Below, piece by piece: positions 31,513 through 41,460 of a stretch of 64,000 bases of DNA. A program made the position numbers and the translations under genes. The stretch is from Branchipolynoe longqiensis. Lineage: Eukaryota; Annelida; Polychaeta; Phyllodocida; Polynoidae. The notes under the pieces were generated by a model, which worked only from the letters and a program-made list of their open reading frames with translations, was not told where the DNA came from and did no database searches. Positions within the stretch are counted from its first letter, which is position 1, and each line of letters opens with the position of its first letter. Where the stretch lies: positions 930,001 to 994,000 of the forward strand of contig CM059199.1 in assembly GCA_030323885.1 (NCBI GenBank). The letters are read 5' to 3'.

Positions 31513-31755
31513 AGACTGTCTCAAAAGGTGCTAATTAATTTTATTTTTTGTCTAGTTAACGATTGGCACAAAACAGCACAGAAACGGTTACACTGAGAAC
31601 ACAAGGACAATTGGTTCAAATCAATATGTATTCTATTGGGATTATGAAACACCATAAATCAGTTTATCCTGAGCAAATGCGTAAGCAGATAGTATGTTGA
31701 TTGTCACATTGGACAAAGTTGTTTCCCCTATTACTTATCAACTTTTGAGCCAGGC
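31511..31755. mobile_element. MITE-4 copy
   Basis: The left end TGAGACTGTCTCAAAAGGTG is intact. The right end is decayed (CAACTTTTGAGCCAGGCTAT). The interior matches the two other copies. Confidence 0.85.
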
Positions 31756-31767
31756 TATATTATATAT

Positions 31768-32013
31768 GAAGTGTTCAGGGGCACACCTCCATGAATGCCA
31801 ATCCACAAATTAAATTGAAATAAAAGATTTTTACGTGAAGGTAATTTTAATTCTAAAAAAAATCCACTTTATTTTAAAATTGAAATGATTATGGAGCAAT
31901 GACCAAAAATAAATAGGAATGTAAAAAAAAAAAAAAAAAAACTTTTTGAAGGCTTGATTCCAATGTTTATCTCAATCTTTAGATTGGCGTTAATGGGGTT
32001 TTGCACCTGAACT
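31768..32013. mobile_element. MITE-6-related element
   Basis: The left AGTGTTCAGGGGCACACC and right GGTTTTGCACCTGAACTCAT resemble the MITE-6 terminal motif GTTCAGGNGCAAAAACC. The interior differs from 16104 and 34131. A piece of its interior (ATGCCAATCCA / TTTATCTCAA) appears in inverse near 45105-45180. Confidence 0.5.
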
Positions 32014-33010
32014 CATATTGTAATATATGTATAATATATATATATATATTACATAATAGTATTATATTATTAATATTTGTGCATACCTGCAGCCATGTGG
32101 CAACCACAATATTGTAACAATCATTGACAACAAAATTACATCACAACCAATAGGATCCGGCGCCATCGTGGGGAGATAGGGCTGGCCAGAGAGGGGTGTT
32201 TATAACCAACTGAACAAATATTGACTGATGGGTATAGCGTATAGAGTAAGACTGGTTACTTAGCGTTTGGCGGTATAGAGAGGATGTCTTTGCTATGATA
32301 TATGACACTAGGATACTATGATAGTATGCTACTATGAAACTATAATACTATGATACAGACTAAGAAGTAGACGTGATAGCAACTATCTAGAAGTGAGCGT
32401 CATAGTGTAGATATAAGCATGGTACTAGTGTAGAGCCGAGTATATAGTGTACACTACAGTCAGACAGGTTGCACTATGTTAGTAGTATCAGTAATACCAG
32501 GAAGCATGTATACACTCCATGCTGGACAATAGTTATTCAGTATGTCTAGTGGACAAGAGGTTGAAGTGGACGATTTATGTTAATGTACCCTTCTGCCTTT
32601 ATATAAAGTGTGTAATTACCCTGCAAAATCTCGCGAAAACGCGAGAGATCTCGCACAACTTCGCGGTGTTTGTTTGTGTTTAGCCTGGTAGTCCGTTTGG
32701 CCCATCTATTGTATAGATTGGAGGCTTGCAGCTTTGTATGAATAACACTGTCGTGTTAGTGATATATTGACTAGCAGATTTATATATCATTGAACGCGCA
32801 ATATAGTTATCGGATCATAAGGGAAAGAAATCAGAAAGACGGAAAAGGAAGGGAAGCATTGAGAGAATCACAGGCGGAAAAAGCAGAATTAGGCCACACA
32901 CAAAAAGAATTGGTCATCGTGCCCGCCCGTGCCTGAAAAATCGCCCGACCTTAATTTACATTTTCAATATGTAAATATAAAAGCGTCGGGCGAGCAGCAA
33001 TTCAACTTTC
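32014..33010. other. Unique DNA
   Basis: Largely single-copy by eye. A short palindromic phrase (TCTCGCGAAAACGCGAGAGAT, about 32629-32649) stands out. No open frame with a domain. Confidence 0.4.
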
Positions 33011-33075
33011 ATATCAATTTTTAAGTCATTAGTTTGATTCAGCCAGGGTTCGAACCCAGTAGTTCGAATTCCACG
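33011..33075 (-). mobile_element. SINE-A head fragment
   Basis: ATCAATTTTTAAGTCATTAG then TTTGATTCAGCCAGGGTTCG is the inverse of the SINE-A head-body junction. Diverged. Confidence 0.6.
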
Positions 33076-34130
33076 ACATACCAAGTTACATATTACGTAT
33101 ACGACAAAAGTAAAAGAGAAAAATTAAAACCGCCCGCCCGGCCCTGATTTTTATTTTAAAACGACGATCACCAATTAGTTTGTTTGGCCTTACCCTAGAT
33201 AGGTATGTTACTATTTGTTAGGTAGTGAGCGTTTAAGTAACCTTATCACATCAGCAAGCAAGCGCCCAACATATTGGAAGCAAAAGAGTATATGGGATTG
33301 ATTGATTGATTGATTAATTGGTCGATTGCGTTATCCGGTCATGCGTGAAAATTGGGAAGGAAATGAAAGACAGTAAAACGTATGCGTTTTGAACTGTTGT
33401 GGATGTTCTTTGTTTCTCTACAACAGAGTGGGGGGAAAACACACATCTGTATAAAAATAAATTATCTGAATCGGTTGAAAAAATGGAAACACCAGCAAAA
33501 GATGTGACGTCATCTGAACGCTTTATGTCACGTCACGTCACGTGGTGTAACCTAGCGAGTCATTTGACTCTTGCGCATGCGTAGCAAAGTAGTTATGATG
33601 TTGCCTTCGAACAACAATAACAAACAAAGACTTTCACCTCATCACTATCATTATCATCATCATCATCATCATCATCAACTTCGACATCAGTTTCACCATC
33701 AGCAGCAGGTGTACATACAATAGAAACCAATATGACCTCACTCAGCTTGATATATTACAAAACGTGGACACATAATTACATATGATGCCGTCATTCATAA
33801 AAAAGCGATTGATTTAAACACAAAAGTACAAATATTATTATGACTATGCTAGTCAACGGGTGGACTTTTTAAAGTCGTGTAAAAAACAGTACAGAGCAAC
33901 AAATGCTGGCACCGCTTGATGCTTAGTATATAAATGAGTTAGCAGGCGTGAACACGGGTATGCTATACAGGTTGTAAACATGATGAGGCAGTAGCGTCTC
34001 TGAAATAGCTTATATTATATATATACCCTTCAGCTTTAAATGTCTTACAAACAGGGTGTATACCCATCACAATGTGATTAGCACACCCGCAGCCCTGGCT
34101 GAACTCTCGTACCCTGGTTGTATATGTGAT
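33076..34130. other. Unique DNA with CRE and E-box motifs
   Basis: TGACGTCA at 33505-33512 is followed by three CACGTCA/CACGTG phrases to 33544, and then GCGCATGCG at about 33573. The density of cAMP-response-like and E-box sites in 70 bp is unusual, but no transcript start is evident. A CAT trinucleotide run lies at 33653-33676. Confidence 0.35.
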
Positions 34131-34384
34131 AGGTTCAGACGCAAAAACCGAAAAAAAAATCCATTTGAGTTGTTTTCTATATAATTGAATTTGGTGTTGT
34201 GCTTCCCAGTTGAAATTGATCAATTTCATATTGAGTAGGTCATTATTAATATTATATAGGCGATGTGGGCCTTTCTGCGGACAAACATATTTGACTATCG
34301 GAATGACGGCAGCTTCAGTTCAAATGTGGTAGTCATGGTTTCAATTCGGCCTGAATGGCGCCTGTCGGTTTTTGCGCCTGAACT
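34131..34384 (+). mobile_element. MITE-6 copy
   Basis: GGTTCAGACGCAAAAACCGA and CTGTCGGTTTTTGCGCCTGA are perfect-looking inverted ends. The interior matches 16104-16352. Confidence 0.85.
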
Positions 34385-34727
34385 CTTCTTATATATATAT
34401 ACATATATATATCACCCTTTGTGAAATGGGTCCACAATACCATAAGATTGCAAATACAACATCTAGTATTGAGTAGTGTCTGTCTAGTATTTCTCATGTC
34501 TGGGGCGGCCAGAGTCCACTCAATCCGAGCACTATGACGACAGTCCAGTCCAGACTCCTCTGTAGTCGTGTAAAAGCAGGCCGCCACCAGGGTTTAGTTG
34601 CCGATACTAGCATTGCTCTCTAATACAAGGACTCTCACTTTGCACTAGTAGGTCTCAGTCACCATGTCCTAGTGTCAGCAGACTACTTATATAATTATTG
34701 CGCATATGTTATATATTAGTACATCAT
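34385..34727. other. Unique DNA
   Basis: No supported feature. Confidence 0.4.
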
Positions 34728-35465
34728 ATATAGATCACCTCCCTCAGTTAGTAGGCCTTCATTATAATTATATATAGATCACCTACCTCAGTTAGTAGGC
34801 CTACATCATATATAGATCACCTATCTCAGTTAGTAGGCCTACATCATATATAGATCACCTACCTCAGTTAGTAGGCCTACATCATATATAGATCACCTAC
34901 CTCAGGTAGTAGGCCTACATTATATATAGATCACCTACCTCAGTTAGTAGGCCTACATCATATATAGATCACCTACCTCAGTTAGTAGGCCTACATCATA
35001 TATATATCACCTACCTCAGTTAGTAGGCCTACATTATATATAGATCACCTACCTCAGTTAGTAGGCCTACATTATATATAGATCACCTACCTCAGTTAGT
35101 AGGCCTACATTATATATAGATCACCTACCTCAGTTAGTAGGCCTACATCATATATAGATCACCTACCTCAGTTAGTAGGCCTACATCATATATAGATCAC
35201 CTACCTCAGTTAGTAGGCCTACCTCAGGTAGTAGGCCTACATCATATATAGATCACCTACCTCAGTTAGTAGGCCTACATCATATATAGATCACCTACCT
35301 CAGTTAGTAGGCCTACATCATATATAGATCACCTACCTCTGTTAGTAGGCCTCTATCATATATAGATCACCTACCTCAGGTAGTAGGCCTACATCATATA
35401 TAGATCACCTACCTCAGTTAGTAGGCCTACATCATATATAGATCACCTACCTCAGTTAGTACATC
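34728..35465. repeat. 38-bp satellite, about 19 units
   Basis: The unit reads ATATATAGATCACCTACC then TCAGTTAGTAGGCCTACATC. Units are almost identical and mostly exactly 38 bp; one truncated unit occurs at 35217-35238. CCTAC and GTAGG inside each unit can pair, giving a small hairpin per repeat. Confidence 0.95.
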
Positions 35466-35846
35466 GTGTATTGAACACCTACCCCAGTGGACCTTCCATG
35501 GAAGGTCACGTCCCCCCTCCCCTCCCCTCCCCTCAGGTTTCAACTATCTTTATGTGGTAATATTATCGCCTATACCTAACAATTTCTTGTTTGGGTTTTA
35601 AGTTCTCACAACATATAAAGTCATATATGAACGGGATTTGAACCAACCTGTTCTTGTCATATTCTTCATGATTCCATGGCATTTTGTTTAAGCTTAATCA
35701 GTAAATATGTTTGTTAATTACGGAAATCTTACATCCCTGTTTGATGCACATGGGTGGTGGGTGTTTGCTAAGTGAACCCTACACTAACAGATATAGGAGT
35801 GTATGACAGGGCTACACAATAAACTGAGGTGCTTTGCACTATGTTG
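35466..35846. other. Unique DNA with a SINE-A tail trace
   Basis: Positions 35583-35640 resemble an inverse SINE-A 3' end (ATAAAGTCATATATGAACGG). The rest is not recognised. Confidence 0.4.
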
Positions 35847-36074
35847 GTACATACATTAGTTGTTTAAGCAGGGGAAATTTCAGTCGCAGATGACTGGTCT
35901 TCCTCATTCCACTGCTCCTTGCCCTATCCTAGTAATGCCGAGCGTCTGGCTAGGAAGCGACAAGTATCAATTTTTAAGTCATTGGTTTGACTCGACCAGG
36001 ATTCGAACCCACGACCCGACGATCTACCAGCACGGGAGACGGACGCTCTGACTCATTCGGCCATCCCGTCTGGT
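35847..36074 (-). mobile_element. SINE-A subfamily 2, full length
   Basis: The inverse tail GTACATACATTAGTTGTTTA leads to the head inverse CACGGGAGACGGACGCTCTG and CATTCGGCCATCCCGTCTGG. All parts are present with low divergence from 21182-21411. Confidence 0.9.
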
Positions 36075-36428
36075 TAAGTAACAATGTTCTACTGAGTGCA
36101 ATGGCTAGTATGTATTTTACCCCCTAGACTGAGTGCGCATTTCAAAGGTATAGATCTACCTCCCGCCCCATATTGCACGATGCTAATCTCAATGGTACTG
36201 GACTGCCATTACTGTAGGCCACGGTAACATACCCGACCTGTGAGCGATATTTGAGAAGGTTCATCGACGCTTAGCCATAATACAACTATTGTAAATGTCC
36301 TCCATTGTGTGATGCTCGGGTAAACTGTCACCAAGCATATTCTGAGTCTCACTCTTAGTAGCAGTGAGCCATTAGGATTCACATAAATGTGACGCCATGT
36401 TTGCGCAATTGAATCGTTTAAACATTCT
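36075..36428. other. Unique DNA
   Basis: No supported feature. Confidence 0.4.
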
Positions 36429-36838
36429 TAGATAAAAGATTCCCCAGATACTTACAGTGAAAACCAACCCATTAGAAAAGCTGGTGAAGAATTTTGACAT
36501 GGTGGGTTAAGTAACTGAGCTGGTAAATTCTTAATTTAAGAAGCACAATATATTATTGATGTACGTCTTCATATTTACCCGCTACTTTTGAGTTTTAAAA
36601 TATAATAAAACATATACGTTAATGCAATTTAAAAGTGAAATCGACGGCGTTCTCTGGCCGCCATCTTGTCTTTTTGCATTCTCTCCCATTTTACCAACTC
36701 TGTTCTGATATAAGTAACCATTTGACACTGGTGCCAGGCATTCTACTTTCTGTTCCATACTAAAGCTATTTTCGCCCGTATTTACACTACGTTGTCGTTC
36801 ACCTGTGTACTACAAGTACCGGGTGAATCTTTTATCGA
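36429..36838 (-). mobile_element. MITE-3 copy
   Basis: The ends TAGATAAAAGATTCCCC and GGGTGAATCTTTTATCGA are inverted. The interior is the inverse of 18904-19311 (CCATCTTGTCTTTTTGCATT, TTCCATACTAAAGCTATTTT). The flanking 9-mers do not match, unlike the two other long copies. Confidence 0.85.
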
Positions 36839-36889
36839 GGAAATACTATGTTGCCTCATAGTTATAAATCCTGTTTCCACATAATTTCA

Positions 36890-37288
36890 ATTCACTTGCG
36901 ACCACTTTGCGACCACCTATTGACCACTTTGCGACCACAAGCCAGCGACCTCCTTGCGACCAAAGCAAACAAAAACAATGGTTGGTGACCGGTCGCTGAA
37001 CAGTCGCAGCTGTCGCCGAGGGGTCAGCAACTGGTCAGTGATCAAAATGCACCCACCGAGTGTGTGAGCGGTCGCTGACCAGTTGCTAACCACTCAGTGA
37101 CCAGTTGCAAGCTCTGAAAATGGTTTTGGTCGCAAGGAGATTTTTGGTGCAGCAGCTGCAAGCTCCTTGCAAACAAAATGGTCCAAAATGGTCACTGACT
37201 GGTCGGCGACTGCTTGCAAGGTGGTCGGCCGCAAGTTGGGTCTCAAAGTGGTTGCAAGAGATCGCAAGCATGGTGTGACTTGGGGGTA
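36890..37288. mobile_element. Fold-back element F5, word TTGCGACC
   Basis: CTTGCGACCACTTTGCGACC at the left faces GGTTGCAAGAGATCGCAAGC at the right, with dozens of GCGACC/GGTCGC words between. The right end GGTGTGACTTGGGG is the same terminus as in F2 and F3. The left CAGTCACA end is missing. Confidence 0.6.
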
Positions 37289-37560
37289 AGGAAGGTGGGG
37301 CTGTTGACGATGCCCCTGTTGACGTTGTCCATCGAATCGGTCCCACAACCGCATATGTGTAAAAGATGCGGGGGTGGGTGGGGGGGAGGGGGTGCTGGGT
37401 GGATCACATGCAAACCTCTCCTAAGAAGTCTAAGTAGTTTTTATATTAGGGGTGAGCATTACTGACATTTATAATATTAAAGAGGGGTACATGACATCAT
37501 ATATATATATCTTGATATATATATGTCTTAATATAATATATGTGTGATGTCTTGCACACG
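37289..37560. other. Unique DNA with a G-rich stretch
   Basis: A run of G's near 37366-37392. No gene. Confidence 0.4.
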
Positions 37561-37605
<45 letters not shown>

Positions 37606-37846
37606 GATGTATATATATATATGGGTATGTATACATATAGGTATATATGACCTACATCGAAATATATGTAAACATATGTAAATATATATAGACACACACA
37701 TATATATATATGTGTATGTATATATATATATGGGTATATGCATCTATGTATCTGAGAAATATACATATGTGTATATATAAATATATATATATACGTAATA
37801 TATACATATATAGTAATATATATGTTAATACATATATATGTAAATT

Positions 37847-37899
<53 letters not shown>

Positions 37900-37900
37900 A
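37561..37900. repeat. TA-rich microsatellite block
   Basis: (TA)n runs at 37562-37600 and 37850-37898 bracket ATATATGTAAAC-type imperfect repeats. Confidence 0.9.
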
Positions 37901-38518
37901 TCCAGTGTCTTGCGTGAGGGGGTGCCCGCCCGGCCATTTACCCGACAGCTGGGAGGGGGGGCGACTTCACCAATGTGCACAGAGGAAATATAGTGTGTAC
38001 ATGTTACCATTGCATTTATACACGTATAATGCGTTATACATTACATGTATGTATATATGTGTGCTTTATACATAACAACAGTACCTGGGGATTGTGGGGG
38101 GGGGGGGGGGGGAGCGGTAGTCTGTAAAATAACTACAATATGCATGACATACCTTATCCCGGTCACATCAGAGCAAATCGATCCCATTCCCATTTAACTA
38201 CCTGTAATGTAAATATCTAAGAACCTTGCGCATTGAGTGAATAGATAACAGTCCCAGATACCACACCCACCACCAGGGCATGACCAAATCCTTTTGTCAT
38301 TCGACAGTAGCTTGCACCGATCCTCTCCTAGTCCCATGGCACACACAACGCACCTTCTGACTAAATAATGTCCTTACCCATGGCATTGTTGTTTGCTATG
38401 GCATACACACTAGTTGCCATGCATTACTTCCATGTATACCCAACTATGTCGGCGCATACTTGATGCATAACGTCACAGCGCGGGAACAATGACAAAGCAT
38501 CCCAGCTCCCGCTATGCA
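37901..38518. other. Unique DNA downstream of the Hox exon
   Basis: A poly-G run lies at about 38096-38112. No element or frame is recognised. It lies beyond the tail duplications on the downstream side of the Hox exon. Confidence 0.4.
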
Positions 38519-39350
38519 ACAATTGCAAGTCGGTTAGCATTAGTGGCAATGGAATGCCACCATTACAAACTTGTTATTTTTCAGTAATGTCCAATATTAA
38601 GCATAACTCACACGATGAGGACTACTACCAATAGGACTAAGTTGCTGCAGTCCTCATCTCCCTCTTTGGAGACTGGCGATACATCGACAATTGCAAGGTG
38701 CTTACCGTTAGCAGCAATGCCATGCCACCATTACACAATTACTATTTCCATTAATGTCCTATATTAAAGTTGCATAGTCCGCTGGTTTTGAATTTCTGTA
38801 TTTTTTCTGAGATAAATATATTAGATCGATCACTAGTATCTACTTTACATTAGTTCAAAGTTACTTTTATTTTAAATGGTAAACTTTTGAAATATTTTGA
38901 GTGCAAACATGGAAAATTAGCTTTGGCAAGCTTGCCAAAACTCTGACACCATAGACTTCTGCAGTAACAGGTTTTGTTAAATTGACTCAGTATTGCCTTC
39001 TACGCAGAAACAAATGCTTAATAAGTGCATCAGTATCTAAGGTAGATATGTAAAATCAAATCTAGATACTTGGCTTGGTTTTGAAAATTTGATATTTCAT
39101 CGGACTATGCAGCTTTAATTATTATAACTCACACAAGGAGGACTAAGTTGCTGCAGTCCTCATCCCCCTCCTTGGAGACTGTCAAGTCGTCGGCAATTGC
39201 AAGTCGGTTTCCATTAACGGCACTGCAATGCCACCATTACACATTTTAATTTTAATTTTCAGTAATGTCCTATATTAAGTAATAACTCAAACAAGAAGAG
39301 CTACTACTTGCTGCACTCCTCCTCTCCCTCCTTAGAGACTGGCGAGTCAT
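38519..39350 (-). repeat. Tandem triplication of the Hox tail plus 3' flank
   Basis: Three consecutive units (38519-38689; 38690-39196 including a MITE-1; 39197-39350) carry the same order: CAATTGCAAG, AATGCCACCATTACA, TAATGTCC(T/A)ATATTAA, AACTCA, then a GCTGCAGTCCTCAT or GCTGCACTCCTCCT segment. The last segment in the third unit is the actual Hox coding tail and stop. The corresponding segments of the other two (38641-38688 and 39147-39193) read on the minus strand as VSKEGDEDCSN, close to [11 protein letters not shown] of the gene. Confidence 0.85.
38764..39118 (+). mobile_element. MITE-1 copy inserted in the Hox 3' duplicate
   Basis: TTAAAGTTGCATAGTCCGCT left, ATCGGACTATGCAGCTTTAA right. 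The two neighbouring duplicates have an uninterrupted ATATTAA at the same place, so TTAA was duplicated on insertion. On the Hox (minus) strand the element offers an AATAAA (38866-38871), which could act as a polyadenylation signal, though this is speculative. Confidence 0.95.
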
Positions 39351-39608
39351 CCACCTCTTTCAGGCTGCTGCTGGACTTGATTATGCTCTGGTTCATCTCC
39401 TTGATCGTCACGATCTCCTTTTTCTCCTTCATGCGCCTGTTCTGGAACCAGATCTTGATCTGGCGCTCCGTCAAACACAGCGTGTGCGACATCTCGATTC
39501 GCCTGCGCCGCGTGAGGTAGCGGTTGAACTTGAACTCTTTCTCCAGCTCCAGCGTCTGGTAGCGCGTGTACGTCATGCGCCCGCGTCGCCGCTGGTTACT
39601 GTTCGGGC
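39304..39608 (-). CDS. Terminal exon of a Hox gene, Lox2/Lox4-like homeodomain
   Basis: This encodes a DNA-binding transcription factor of the central Hox class, expected to act in the nucleus in trunk patterning. On the minus strand a splice acceptor (CCCCCTACAG) ends at 39609. Two leftover bases are followed by PNSNQ and a complete 60-residue homeodomain: N-terminal arm [10 protein letters not shown], helix 1 with [12 protein letters not shown], helix 2 [12 protein letters not shown], and recognition helix [17 protein letters not shown] with Ile47, Gln50, Asn51 and Arg53. Directly after it comes [10 protein letters not shown], a version of the UbdA peptide, then a serine run and an acidic tail ending EEECSK and TAG. 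SH at 35-36, MKEKKE and the UbdA-like peptide favour Lox2, then Lox4, of spiralians; the choice needs a tree. Met at position 6 (usually Gln) is odd. The ATG at 39576 is homeodomain Met6, not a start. The 5' exon with the hexapeptide was not found in the window, so the gene extends to higher coordinates or is incomplete. Confidence 0.92.
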
Positions 39609-39720
39609 CTGTAGGGGGCGCGGTGGTGTGTGGTGTGTTGGTGTGTGAGGCGCGGGGCGGCGGCGGCGGCGGCGGTGGCGGTGGCGGTGGCGGCGGCGGT
39701 GGTGGTGGGACGAGGGGAGG
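39609..39720 (-). promoter_or_regulatory. Splice acceptor region with a GGC/GGT repeat
   Basis: The 3' splice site AG is at 39609-39610. Upstream on the minus strand is a CA- and C-rich tract, then a CCG/CCA trinucleotide repeat (39652-39712). The repeat begins about 40 bases before the acceptor, where the branch site should lie. Confidence 0.7.
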
Positions 39721-39777
39721 GAAAGCATAAAATTAGCATTGTGAGTTCGACAATAGTAGTATATATGTACACACACA

Positions 39778-39778
39778 T

Positions 39779-39834
<56 letters not shown>
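39778..39834. repeat. (TA)n microsatellite in the putative Hox intron
   Basis: TATATA runs interrupted by TACATATA and TGTATA. Within the expected intron of the Hox gene. Confidence 0.85.
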
Positions 39835-40116
39835 AAGTAGGGCTATGTAAGAAGGATAGAGATGAGTGTTGGGTCGGACACTTTTATTGAGCGTCTAGGG
39901 CATAGCAAATAAACAGGCATACCGGTAAAAGTTTGAAATCAGGCAGGAGACTGACTGCCCGGTGAGGCAACCGCCCGGTGGTGGTGCTCGCAGCTGGCAA
40001 ACCGGAGCAAAGACCGGGCAGGTCAACGATTGGACAATAATATGTGTAAAGAAAGTATACAAAATAATAAATAATAATGATACTCCACCTATTTATATCT
40101 GCATAATTAATTATAC

Positions 40117-40117
<1 letters not shown>
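39835..40117. other. Unclassified repeat-like segment
   Basis: Set between two TA tracts, like 4000-4290. It contains CCGGTGAGGCAACCGCCCGG and ends in AATAATAAATAATAATG. It may be a TA-inserting element, but no inverted ends were identified. Confidence 0.3.
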
Positions 40118-40761
<644 letters not shown>

Positions 40762-41155
40762 TCTATATGTATATATATATATACATATATATATATACAT
40801 AACATACAGTATTATTTATATTCTTACGTGCATGCAACAAGAGACAAATATATACTTGGAGTTATCCTCTGGCTGGTACCCCTAAAGGCCCGTCTGTTTT
40901 AATTAAGCATGTAACATGGAAGTAGTAACATAAAACAAAATGTCCGACCGACTAGAATATGCATGCTTTGCAGGCGTGCTGCTACACTTGGCCACCCCGG
41001 GAGTCGCACTCGCCTGATTGGAGGCAGAAGGTGTGGGACCAGGTGGCTCAAGGGGTGGCAGGCGGGATAGCACAAACGGCACAGTGCCAACAAGCCCGCA
41101 GTGGTAGGCACCTACAATACAGTCCAGCCTAATTAATATGGCCATAACTCTCTAT
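40762..41155. other. Unique DNA
   Basis: Overlapping 60-80-codon minus frames have no domain. Nothing supported. Confidence 0.4.
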
Positions 41156-41204
41156 ACAATACAATACAATACAATAAAATACAATACAATACAATACAAT
41201 CCCC
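41156..41204. repeat. (ATACA)n pentanucleotide repeat
   Basis: About ten ATACA units with a few changes. Confidence 0.9.
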
Positions 41205-41460
41205 ATGAGGACATATACTGTTAACCTTGTATAATCCAATGGGTTTGAGTTTCTTCCATCTTAGATATTTTGTTAGATACATATATAGGGAACATATGGG
41301 CCCGCCCTTTAGGGACAAATGAGGCCACGAGCGGCGCCACCGGTCGTGACAGGGTGGCAGTATGCACACATCGGCAGCAAATATATATATATATATTATA
41401 ATAATAATAATAAATTCCCTTTTGCGCCTTTATACTCGCATACTACTTATACATCACATA

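Noticed and set aside
34728..35465. CRISPR-like array (regular 38-bp repeats)
   Set aside because: Units are joined head to tail with no unique spacers, and the genome is animal. It is a satellite.
37497..37937. 146-codon Tyr/Ile frame
   Set aside because: TA-rich microsatellite translated; not a gene.
39308..39520. Plus-strand 70-codon frame across the homeobox
   Set aside because: Antisense shadow of the homeodomain exon.
39630..39890. Ala/Val-rich frame (plus) and its Arg/His-rich counterpart (minus)
   Set aside because: Translation of the GGC/GGT repeat and the adjacent TA run upstream of the Hox acceptor; intronic.
40899..41145. Two overlapping 70-80 codon minus frames with Leu/Pro-rich sequence
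   Set aside because: No domain, no homologous duplicates, and conflicting phases. Not supported as an exon.
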